Assembly: GCA_002398485.1 (NCBI GenBank)
Contig: DGYV01000015.1
Coordinates: forward strand, 15,712 to 30,027
From: Peptococcaceae bacterium UBA4997
GTDB lineage: Bacteria > Bacillota > Dehalobacteriia > UBA4068 > UBA4997
DNA length: 14,316 nt
Direction of reading: 5' to 3'
The translations under genes were made by a program, and so were the position numbers. A model generated the notes under the pieces. It worked only from the letters and a program-made list of their open reading frames with translations, was not told where the DNA came from and did no database searches. Shown here in pieces: positions 7,987 to 14,316 of this stretch (position 1 is its first letter; every line of letters starts with the position of its first letter).

Positions 7987-8066
7987 TATTTTCAGCGTTT
8001 TTTTTGCTGGGATATAGCAGCTTTATATTTTTTTACCAAAGAAAACGCCAATTGCGGGGAATCAAG

Positions 8067-8126
8067 ATGAGTTATAAAATACAGGACTTGCCTGCGGCCA
8101 AAAAGCTTGAAAAAATGCTGAAATAG
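8067..8126 (+). CDS. Tiny unrecognised ORF downstream of the first riboswitch
   Basis: A 19-codon frame, MSYKIQDLPAAKKLEKMLK, starts at ATG 8067 with GGGGA seven nt upstream. It is amphipathic and Lys-rich. It resembles nothing I can name and may be the front of a deleted gene or chance. Upstream codons in the same frame run through the riboswitch and are not credible. Between it and the next gene (8127-8300) I see only a 7-bp hairpin, TAGCTGC (8173-8179) with GCAGCTA (8184-8190). Confidence 0.22.
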   Translation: MSYKIQDLPAAKKLEKMLK

Positions 8127-8313
8127 TATGCGAAACGGTTAGAATAAATAAGAATTCTTTTCTGCAATGGCTTAGCTGCTTGGGCAGCTATGATAAGCTT
8201 ACTTGCTTGCCCGGGTATGATTTTTTAAGCTGAAAACGGTGGGAATAAAAAAATTTCACCATAAAGCATAATTCAGCATAACATAATGCATAAGTAAAAA
8301 AGGAGTGATCAAA

Positions 8314-8607
8314 ATGAAAAAAGGTAAAGTGAGCCATGTTTTTCCCGGCAGCAATACACCGCAGGGATTTTATTCTTTTTATGCCGAGGGCTTGAGCCCT
8401 ATGGAGCATGTTTTTGTTTTAAAGGGAGGCCCCGGTACAGGTAAGTCTACCTTGATGCGTAAAATAGCACATAATATGACGGAGCGCGGTTATGATGTTG
8501 AACTATGGCAATGCTCTTCCGATAATAATTCACTGGATGGTGTTATTATAGGTAATTTGGGTGTTGCGGTGGTTGATGGTACCGCACCGCAGGCCGTGGT
8601 TTCTTAA
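8314..8607 (+). pseudogene. Truncated P-loop ATPase (PRK06851-like), N-terminal fragment
   Basis: A 97-residue reading frame starts at ATG 8314 with AAGGAG eight nt upstream. It has P-loop GGPGTGKST (38-46) and a conserved block, WQCSSDNNSLDGVIIGNLGVAVVDGTAP (65-92). Both resemble the front of a clostridial P-loop ATPase family of about 370 residues (PRK06851). The frame stops at TAA 8605. Dropping about two bases near 8599 would let it run on briefly as VVDPKHAEN-like sequence, which is what the full-length family shows, but then similarity fades into AT-rich DNA. I therefore call it a frameshifted and 3'-deleted remnant. The family's function is not established. Start and translation signals remain intact, so a short peptide could still be made. 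Confidence 0.65.
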
Positions 8608-8912
8608 CACATGCCGAAAACTTTAGGACATATTATTTTTGCTTAAATCTAAAATCAATGATTATATTTTAGCCTGTTTTTAAGAACAATTTTTGTAGAT
8701 TTTTGAAAAGTCTCGCTAAGAAAAATCAAATAGAAATATAAAAAAACCAGCAGAGTTTTAGCCTTGTCAAAGCCAATAAAAAATTTAAAAAGCTGCTTAT
8801 TTTTTATATTGTTTTTTATATTTTTCGCAAGTTGTTTTGGCTTCAAAAAATGTTGTAAATCTTTATTAAAAAAAATTTAATAAAAATACTATTCAAATCA
8901 CAAAACATCTGG
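8608..8912. other. AT-rich spacer without recognisable genes
   Basis: This stretch is very AT-rich, with many A and T runs and stops in most frames. One low-complexity minus-strand frame (8655-8846) is rich in Lys, Asn and Phe, has no ribosome site and matches nothing I know. It probably contains the deleted remainder of the truncated ATPase gene and the leader promoter region for the second riboswitch. Confidence 0.5.
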
Positions 8913-8918
8913 TATAAT
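8913..8918 (+). promoter_or_regulatory. Probable -10 box for the c-di-GMP riboswitch/pilZ transcript
   Basis: A perfect TATAAT lies about 75 nt before the riboswitch core. No good -35 box is found; TTCAAA (8892-8897) is the nearest, with a short 15-nt gap. Transcription would start near 8925. Confidence 0.5.
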
Positions 8919-8993
8919 TATGTTGTTTTAAGAAAACATTATGAGAACATATTACAAATTTAAATCAAAAAATTTAATATAGCCGTTGTGAAA

Positions 8994-9066
8994 GGGCAAA
9001 CTTATTGAAAAATAAGGACGCAAAGCCAAAGGGTCTAATCCTTAATGGAAAGACAGCCGGTTGCAA
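8994..9066 (+). promoter_or_regulatory. Class I cyclic-di-GMP riboswitch (GEMM-I)
   Basis: The aptamer matches the GEMM-I consensus: GGGCAAAC, a P2 hairpin closed over GAAA (CTTATTGAAAAATAAG), GGACGCAAAGCC, a P3 helix beginning GGGTCTAATCC, and 3' GCCGGTTGC. Relative to Vibrio Vc2, the ligand-contacting bases G20 (8996), A47 (middle A of GCAAAG) and C92 (9064) are present. G at position 20 fits c-di-GMP rather than the cGAMP-preferring A20 variants. The 3' aptamer strand is also the start of a terminator stem (9060-9101). Ligand binding should therefore block termination and turn on the PilZ gene; the ON polarity is inference. Confidence 0.93.
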
Positions 9067-9107
9067 TCAAAATAAACTTTAAGGTTTATCTTGAATGCAA
9101 CTTTTTT
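9060..9107 (+). terminator. Riboswitch-controlled intrinsic terminator
   Basis: GTTGCAATCAAAATAAAC (9060-9077) pairs with GTTTATCTTGAATGCAAC (9084-9101) with two mismatched positions, followed by TTTTTT (9102-9107). Its first bases belong to the aptamer's 3' strand, so the aptamer and the terminator exclude each other. Confidence 0.88.
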
Positions 9108-9198
9108 GTTTAAGTACATCAGTTTACAAATAAAGCTTTTGTTTTTGAAAAATAAACAGGTTCTTTGTTAAAGCTTAATTGGGAAAAGGGGTTTTAGA

Positions 9199-9858
9199 AT
9201 GTCAAAGCTTAAAATATCCTCAGGGACTAAAATAGATTTGCAACTTATTAAGGATAATGAAAAAAAGGTACTGGCCTTGAAATCCACTTTTGAAAAAAAT
9301 GTGGACGATGTTTCCTTGCTTATTTCCGCTCCCTTACATAAAGGTAAATATATAATATTTGAGCAGTTCGATAAATTAAGTATAAAATATTACCAGGGTC
9401 AAACCAAACACATACTTTTTGGCTATATTGAAGATTATGTGCAAATAGGTTTGCGAAATTATTGGCAAGTACATATGGTTTCCGAAGAAAGACAATTTGT
9501 ACGCAGGGCTCATGAGCGTATTAAGGCTTTGCTTAGGGTATCTTATAACAAATATGCTGGGGAAAACACTTTCCAAAAGCAGGACAAAATGTATGCGCTT
9601 TCGCGTGATATAAGCGCGGGCGGTATTTCTTTAAGGATCAACAGATATTTGGAGCCTAAGGAAATAATTGAAGTTACCCTGCCGCCTTTGGGCAAAATAA
9701 AAAGCTTTTCCCAAAAGGTAGAAGCTCGCTGGATTATGGCTACGGAAAATAACAAGGCCTTTAGTTATGTGGCAGGTTTTCGTTTTATTTTCAAAAACAG
9801 TACAGAAAAAGAAAACCTGAAAGCTTATGTTTCTTCATTGATAATAATGAATAAATAA
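9199..9858 (+). CDS. YcgR-like PilZ-domain cyclic-di-GMP receptor
   Basis: A 219-residue cytoplasmic protein with an N-terminal YcgR-like domain (about 5-95, PF12945 type) and a C-terminal PilZ domain (about 98-215). Both c-di-GMP-binding motifs are complete: RxxxR as RAHER (103-107) and [D/N]xSxxG as DISAGG (137-142). In the family such proteins relay c-di-GMP to motors, surface polymers or secretion. ATG 9199 follows AAAAGGGG (9183-9190). The gene lies about 90 nt after the terminator of a c-di-GMP riboswitch, so the same messenger seems to control both production and activity. Next comes the remnant of a SipW-like signal peptidase (about 80 nt on), with no clear terminator between. The gene appears undamaged, unlike its neighbours. 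Confidence 0.92.
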   Translation: MSKLKISSGTKIDLQLIKDNEKKVLALKSTFEKNVDDVSLLISAPLHKGKYIIFEQFDKLSIKYYQGQTKHILFGYIEDYVQIGLRNYWQVHMVSEERQFVRRAHERIKALLRVSYNKYAGENTFQKQDKMYALSRDISAGGISLRINRYLEPKEIIEVTLPPLGKIKSFSQKVEARWIMATENNKAFSYVAGFRFIFKNSTEKENLKAYVSSLIIMNK

Positions 9859-9936
9859 ACAGCTATTAAAAATCTTTTCAGCATAAGTAAAGGGGGTGAA
9901 CAAATTGACGGTAGGCCAGCATACGCGGTAGTATAA

Positions 9937-10470
9937 AAAAACTGTTTTGTGTATTTCTTTAACTTTTCCATGCCTTTAAGCGCCTATGTGGGTTTAGTTT
10001 CCGATCCTATTATCAAGGTGATAGAACAGGAACTCTTTACATATAAATTAAATCTTTTGCTTACCGCCAATAATAAGGATACCGCTTTTATTACCATGTC
10101 TTAAAAGGACAGCCTTGAATTTATAACAGCGCTTCCCCTTGAATATACCTAGGACGGCGCGGTAATATGGACATTTTGGCAGGCAGAACAGCTTATATAA
10201 GCGGAGGCATCATTTCCACCATAAACCATTGTTTGGTGGAAAACAGCACTATCAATGGTTATGTTACAAAGGGCGATGCGAACGAGCTGCCTGATGATTA
10301 TATAGTATCCTCAAGTGATATTGTGGGCCAATATGTGGCTCTTATACCGATTTTGGGTAATGTGCTTACCCTTTTAAGCTCCAGCATGGGCTTTCTTCTG
10401 ATAATTGTTTTGTCTTTACTTGCTTTTTTCATTTACCAGCTTACCGTGTTCCTTTTTTTGAAAAACCCCG
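9937..10470 (+). pseudogene. Decayed SipW-like (ER-type, S26B) signal peptidase I
   Basis: Several pieces line up with an ER-type signal peptidase. From 9970 the frame reads LSAYVGLVSDPIIKVIEQEL then FTYKLNLLLTANNKDTAF. This corresponds to the family's GYKLYxVLTGSMEPTF, so the catalytic Ser position is Asn. The frame has TAA at 10102 and TAG at 10150, then shifts at about 10165-10200 to the frame of 10167. There INHCLVE replaces ITHRxVE with the His kept, followed by YVTKGDANELPDDYIV and a C-terminal membrane helix (about 10330-10460). This cannot make an active enzyme. AGGGGGTG (9891-9898) before a TTG at 9905 may be the original ribosome site, but that frame stops at 9929. Such enzymes usually process TasA-like proteins, whose remnants lie at 13312-14265. 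Confidence 0.72.
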
Positions 10471-11282
10471 CAACTTTGATTTCCATACAGCCTTTTTACC
10501 GTGACCGCATTGGGCTTTTGGGATATTTTAACGAATTTGCCAAGCGTTTTAATGAAACAGAATTTTTAATAAGCGTGTATTAGGCATCTTACCGTAAATA
10601 CGCCAGCTTTATAGTATTGGACGAAAAGAACCTTGCCCGTATTGAATACTATTTTGCTGAAATGCTTTTCGTATTGGAAATGCCTGTTCCCAAGGCATGG
10701 ATAGTGGATCTGGTGCCCACGGCCCGGCTGAATGACCCGCAAAAACTGTTTGAAGGCAAGTTAAGGGGGCCTACCAATTTGTGGTTCATTGGTACGGCCA
10801 ATAATGATGCTTCTGCCTTCACTATTACCGATAAGGTTTATGATCGCGCTATCCCTATTGAGATTAATTCTTGTGGCACCATTTTTGAGGCGCTTTCTAC
10901 CGAACCTATTAATATAAGCATTGAGCATTTGGAAGCTTTGTTTGCCGAGGCTAAAGCCAAACATTCCTTAAGTGAAGCCAGTCTTATCAAGCTGGAAAAA
11001 TTGGATAGCTATATGGCGGAATATTTCAAACTGCAATTCGGTAACCGTATCATGAAACAAATTTATGATTTTGTGCCTGTTTATGTGGCTTACGGCGGTA
11101 CGAAATTAGAGGCATTGGACTATCTGATAGCGCGTAAAATATTAAAGAAACTTGAAAGTTTAAATATTGCTTATGTACGTGATGAAATCAATGATCTGAT
11201 TAGTTTTATGGGAAAGAATTTTGGTAAAACAGCGTTAAGGGAATCTAAAGCTTATTTGCAGAGGATACAAAACTTGTTTTAA
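10471..11282 (+). pseudogene. C-terminal half of a McrB-like AAA+ ATPase, fused behind the signal peptidase
   Basis: The frame of the signal peptidase tail runs without a break into ATPase sequence at about 10460-10485 (LISIQPFYRDRIGLLGYFNE). Recognisable parts are a McrB-type Walker B, FIVLDEKNLAR (about 10608-10640; usually LDEMNLAR), and the sensor block WFIGTANNDASAFTITDKVYDRA (about 10780-10850), then a helical C-terminal region to TAA 11280. The Walker A region is absent: an internal deletion apparently removed the ATPase front and the end of the preceding gene. A single TAG (10581-10583) interrupts ISVY-ASYRK in the same frame, probably from a Glu codon. No proper start follows the stop, although TTG 10617 is open. 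It is non-functional as an ATPase. The intact partner of this family is probably the next gene. Confidence 0.75.
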
Positions 11283-11459
11283 ATATTTACGGATAAGTTT
11301 ACAAAATCAAAAGCTTGCATGGCAGTTTTTGATTAAAAATAGAGGAGCGGAGAAAAGAAGAGAAAGGTTGAAAAAGAAGAGGAAATACGAGAAAAAATTG
11401 GATTAGAACTACTAAAAATTGTTTTAGTTATTCAGTGGTTTTGCAGAGGAGGCGAACCA

Positions 11460-13334
11460 ATGTCAGTTAAAATTGAAAACAGTTTAGAAGAATTATATTT
11501 AAAATACCGTAACAAAATAAGCCGTCATTTGGAAAACGACAGTTATTTTCAATATATGTTCGAGCTTATCAAAAGCGGTGAGAATGTATTGCAGCAAACC
11601 AATCGGGTATTGCATAAAAATATTGATGAAAAATGGCTTACTGTTATTGAAGATACCATACCGGATATAGATGCTATCATCAGCCATCCCCGCAGGTTCA
11701 TTGCTACCGAGGAAAATGTGGTGCCCATTGAACTGGCTAGGAAAATAGGTGCGGAATCTGTACGTCATTTGGCTCAGAATACCAAATATATGACGGATAT
11801 AAAAGATGGTCAGGTAGTACCCAAAAAGATCCTTAACGTAGCCAGCGAGGAAGGTTTTGATCTGTATGAAAACAGGTTTATCAATACTTTGATCGCAAAG
11901 CTGGCAAGTTTTATCAATAAACGTACAGATATTTTATTTTGGTCTACAGGTGATGAGCGTTTCTCCACCCTTAAACTGGATTCCACGGTAGAGGATGATT
12001 ATGAGGAAATAAAATATAAGCTGGAAATCAGCATTAAAAGTAAGCAATCCTATATGGAAACCGATACCCAGAATATGGAGATTTTCAAAAGGATAGGCTA
12101 TATACGCCATATAGTAAAGGAATTTCAGCGTTCAAATTTTGTTGAACTGATGAAGGGCACAGCGCAAACCAAATCACCTATTCAACTTACTAACTTGATG
12201 ATGGAAGATCCGCATTATAAAAATTGTTATGCTTTGTGGACATTTTTAGAGGGCAGTGATGATGTGGGCTATACCATAGATACAAAAGAAACCGCCTTGG
12301 ATTTTGATGAAGAATATTTGTATCAGCTTTACAGTAATATGCTTTTGAATTACACAGTTTTTAAGAGCATACTTTCATATGATCCCAGACGGATAGAGGA
12401 TGCCTCACCCAAGCACAGAAAGGTGCTTAAGCCAAAATTCATCAAGCAGATTGTGGAGGAATTTGTAGATGATTATGATATACCGGATGTTGAAATACGC
12501 AAGGTAATTATAGAAGAAATAACCAAGGCTCAGGCAGAAATAGAAAAACAGCGTTATCTCAAAGAAAAAACAGCAAAAGAAGAATCCAAGGCCAGGGAAA
12601 AAGCCCGCATAGCCAAGGAAAAGGCCAAAGAGAAGGAACGTATTGCCAAAGAAAAGGCCAAAGAAAAAGCACGTTTGGAAAAGGAAAAACAAAAAGCTAA
12701 AGAAAAGGAACGCCTGGCCAAGGAAAAAGCCAAGGAAAAAGAGCGTTTAGCCAAGGAAAAGGAAAAAGCTAAAGAAAAGGAACGCTTGATCAAGAAAAAA
12801 GCCAAAGAAAAGGAACGCTTGGCTAAAGAGAAAGCCAAGGAAAAGGAGCGTCTGGCCAAGGAAGCGGAATTGGCCAGGGAAAAAGAACGCCAACAGCGTG
12901 AAAAAGCTAAAGAAAAAGAACGCTTGGCTAAAGAAGCAGAAAAGTCGCGTTTGGCTAAAGAACTTGCCAAAGCTAAAGAAAAGGAACGTTTGGAGGCAGC
13001 AAAGGCCAAGGAAAAGGAACGTCTTGCCAAAGCCAAAGCTAAGGAGCAGGAGCGCCTGGCGCTGGCTGCAGCCAAAGCCAAGGAAAAGCAGCGTTTGCAG
13101 CGTGAAGCCGCTAGGGAAAAGGAACGTCTTGCCAAAGCTAAAGCCAAAGAGCATGAACGCTTGCTTAAAGCCGCGGCCAAGGCTAGGGAAAAGGAACGCT
13201 TAGCCAAGGAAAAAAGCCGTTCGGCCAAAGCCAAAGCTCAAGAGGAAAAACAAGCTAAAAAGTCTGCCAAGCAGGAAAATGAGAAAGAAGAAGAGGTAAT
13301 TATAGTTGAGGATGAACAAAGGGCTATCTCATAG
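11460..13334 (+). CDS. DUF2357-like protein with a very long K/E/R-rich helical tail
   Basis: A 624-residue intact protein starting at ATG 11460 behind AGAGGAGGCG. Residues 1-355 form a mostly helical region resembling clostridial DUF2357-type proteins: EKWLTVIEDTIPDIDAIISH, then PRRFIATEENVVP, then EEGFDLYENRFINTLIAKL (about 130-148), then DVGYTIDTKETALDFDEEYL. In other DUF2357 proteins this region accompanies a McrB-like ATPase. I see no PD-(D/E)XK nuclease motif here. Residues about 358-603 are roughly fifteen variants of (A/L)AKEKERL, with E-K pairs at i,i+4, predicting a single alpha-helix or coiled coil over 30 nm long. The tail ends acidic (EEEVIIVEDEQ). No signal peptide or membrane helix is seen. 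The ATPase remnant lies 177 nt upstream across a purine-rich spacer, and the TasA-like remnant overlaps its 3' end by 23 nt. Function is unknown. Confidence 0.72.
   Translation: MSVKIENSLEELYLKYRNKISRHLENDSYFQYMFELIKSGENVLQQTNRVLHKNIDEKWLTVIEDTIPDIDAIISHPRRFIATEENVVPIELARKIGAESVRHLAQNTKYMTDIKDGQVVPKKILNVASEEGFDLYENRFINTLIAKLASFINKRTDILFWSTGDERFSTLKLDSTVEDDYEEIKYKLEISIKSKQSYMETDTQNMEIFKRIGYIRHIVKEFQRSNFVELMKGTAQTKSPIQLTNLMMEDPHYKNCYALWTFLEGSDDVGYTIDTKETALDFDEEYLYQLYSNMLLNYTVFKSILSYDPRRIEDASPKHRKVLKPKFIKQIVEEFVDDYDIPDVEIRKVIIEEITKAQAEIEKQRYLKEKTAKEESKAREKARIAKEKAKEKERIAKEKAKEKARLEKEKQKAKEKERLAKEKAKEKERLAKEKEKAKEKERLIKKKAKEKERLAKEKAKEKERLAKEAELAREKERQQREKAKEKERLAKEAEKSRLAKELAKAKEKERLEAAKAKEKERLAKAKAKEQERLALAAAKAKEKQRLQREAAREKERLAKAKAKEHERLLKAAAKAREKERLAKEKSRSAKAKAQEEKQAKKSAKQENEKEEEVIIVEDEQRAIS
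12575..13245 (+). repeat. Degenerate heptad-coding tandem repeat
   Basis: The DNA consists of near-repeats of GCCAAAGAAAAGGAACGCTT-like units of about 21 to 42 nt that encode AKEKERL heptads. Codon choice varies between copies (gcc/gct, aaa/aag, cgc/cgt), so the array is old or diversified rather than newly expanded. Repeats of this sort can change length by slippage or recombination. Confidence 0.75.
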
Positions 13335-13644
13335 TATGATAACCATGGTGCTCACCCTGGTTTTGCTAATAATGCTAAATCTTGCATGGTTAATGAACGC
13401 TTCTTTATCTGCTACCGATGCCATCAGCTTTGGCTTGGGTAAGCTGGATTTTTAGGTAAGTGTGGATGAAATGGTTATAGAAAGCGGCAATGTTACTTTT
13501 GTGCTGTTGCCTGCTTCCGAAGGTAATGTGATTTTGAAAGCTAAGAACATGGTGCCTGCACAAACCAAAAACTACAGGATAAGTGTTACCAATAACGGGG
13601 TGGACTGCAAAGTATTTTTTGGCCTTTCGGATATTCAAAACCCT
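13312..13644 (+). pseudogene. TasA/camelysin-like exported protein, N-terminal remnant
   Basis: From ATG 13312 (inside the end of the DUF2357-like gene) the frame encodes a signal-peptide-like helix, MVLTLVLLIMLNLAWLMNAS, then SATDAISFGLGKLDF and a TAG at 13453. The same frame continues with a beta-rich section. Its NMVPAQTKNYRISVTNNG and KVFFGLSDI are typical of TasA-like proteins, where a VPG...YxVTN strand occurs. The similarity ends at about 13640, where sequence resembling a second signal peptide begins. I read it as the front of one TasA-like gene, truncated and joined in frame to the next. Function in a biofilm fibre is family inference only. Confidence 0.55.
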
Positions 13645-14265
13645 ATAGGCATCATTATCACGTAGGCAGTTTTGGCAACCATTGCAGCTGTTTATTGGGC
13701 GGCTTCAAGCGGTGCCTGACTAAGCGATATCCAAGAAGGGGATTTAGCGGCCGAGTATTCTAATTTTGTGATAAGCTCCCAAATCAAATTTGGCGCGGCT
13801 AACGCGATTCCCGACAGTGATGGTCTTTTTCCCGTTAATGTGTTTAGCCCTGCTGCCGATAATTATATAAATAAGCTCAAGGTTTCCCTCAATTATCAAG
13901 GCGAAAGCGAGGTTTACCTGCGGGTAAAAGTGCTTAAAGAATGGAAGTTGGAGCAGAAAGTGGATGGTTTAACCGAAATCGCAGCTTTATCTAACAGCCC
14001 TTTGACTGCCTATGATGTGCTTTCAGGCTGGTATGACAAGCGTAAATATGATGGTTATTTTTACTGTAAAACACCGCCTGATGCTGGTACAGCCATGAAT
14101 ATACCCTTGATAACAGGGGCTTCCAATTACTGGCGTGATCCCGAATATATGCCGCAAGTGAATGATTACCCCAAACTTATTATGAGGATGTGTGTAATAG
14201 CGGAAGCAGTGCAGACCAACTGTTGACAGCAATACTAGAATTTAACAGAACTGCCCTGGGAATAA
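13645..14265 (+). pseudogene. Second TasA-like exported protein, interrupted by four in-frame stops
   Basis: The frame of the previous remnant continues with a signal-peptide-like segment, IGIIIT-stop-AVLATIAAVYWAASSGA-stop-LSDIQEGDLAAEY. Then comes a long conserved section: NYINKLKVSLNYQGESEVYLRVKV, WKLEQKVDGL, DGYFYCKTPPDAGTAMNIPLITG and MRMCVIAEAVQTN. The stops are TAG 13663, TGA 13717, TGA 14224 and TAG 14236. After the last two the same frame still reads NLTELPWE to a natural-looking TAA at 14263. Endings of the type EAVQxN...LPW are usual in this group of SipW-dependent proteins. No frameshift is needed over 620 nt, so decay is recent or by point mutation. A 152-residue open piece (13768-14223) remains. 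Confidence 0.6.
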
Positions 14266-14294
14266 AATAACTAAAATAAACAAGCCTATCCTAC

Positions 14295-14316
14295 CGTCTT
14301 TGCTATAGCAAAGACG
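14295..14316. repeat. Perfect 22-nt palindrome at the window end
   Basis: CGTCTTTGCTA followed by TAGCAAAGACG is a perfect inverted repeat with no loop, and it finishes at the last base. It may be half of a longer structure, a terminator stem, or the point where an assembly broke on an inverted repeat. What follows is not visible. Confidence 0.6.

Noticed and set aside
7938..8126. A 62-codon frame beginning inside the first riboswitch
   Set aside because: Its start lies within the aptamer and the hydrophobic part is translated leader structure; only the last 19 codons have a possible start signal.
12554..13234. Long minus-strand frames (up to 226 codons) opposite the K/E-rich repeat
   Set aside because: They are shadows of the lysine/glutamate repeat, giving repetitive Ser/Leu/Phe/Ala sequence with no ribosome site.
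12575..13245. CRISPR array or recent minisatellite
   Set aside because: There are no unique spacers, the units vary in length and codon use, and the stretch is one uninterrupted coding frame.
11460..13334. Type IV McrBC-like restriction system with the upstream ATPase
   Set aside because: I see no nuclease motif in the DUF2357-like protein, its C-terminus is a helical rod, and the neighbours are secretion and surface genes. It is kept only as an alternative.
9929..14238. Stop-codon recoding (for example TAG as a sense codon), because several frames continue past TAG
   Set aside because: The interrupting stops include TAA and TGA as well as TAG, a frameshift is also needed in the signal peptidase, and TAG is the natural stop of feoB, the DUF4430 gene and the DUF2357-like gene.

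Overview
The window looks like a chromosomal segment of a low-to-mid GC Gram-positive anaerobe (Bacillota, probably Clostridia, possibly a menaquinone-making Peptococcaceae-like lineage). This rests on strong AGGAGG-type ribosome sites, sigma-A promoters, ECF transporters, a FeoB-associated Cys-rich peptide, transcription-attenuating riboswitches and SipW/TasA-like genes. The taxonomy is inference.

Left part (1-5981), ordinary and intact: the 3' end of feoB with a 47-residue partner peptide and a strong terminator. A non-coding stretch with stem-loops follows, then a textbook promoter, a cobalamin riboswitch with a terminator, and a four-gene overlapping operon. The operon encodes a lipoprotein with a transcobalamin-like DUF4430 domain, an ECF T subunit, a double-ATPase ECF A subunit and an ECF S subunit. 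Together these read as a B12-repressed vitamin B12 uptake system. A perfect 13-bp bidirectional terminator separates it from the convergent menA-menG pair (6054-7653, minus strand), two late steps of menaquinone synthesis.

Right part (7690-14316), accessory and eroding: two class I cyclic-di-GMP riboswitches about 1.1 kb apart share an identical 24-nt core. The first is degenerate and leads into a tiny ORF and a truncated P-loop ATPase. The second is canonical, has a long terminator that competes with the aptamer 3' end, and precedes an intact YcgR-like PilZ gene. Downstream lies a SipW-like (ER-type) signal peptidase remnant that has lost its catalytic serine. It is joined in frame to the rear half of a McrB-like AAA ATPase with no P-loop and one nonsense codon. 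Next comes an intact 624-residue DUF2357-like protein ending in a very long K/E/R-rich helix. Last are remnants of two TasA-like exported proteins riddled with in-frame stops.

The most interesting reading is that 8994-14265 is the degraded copy of a c-di-GMP-controlled surface or export module: PilZ sensor, dedicated signal peptidase, AAA ATPase plus DUF2357 partner, and TasA-like fibre proteins. The grouping is seen in the sequence; the shared function is inference. The window ends exactly on a perfect 22-nt palindrome.
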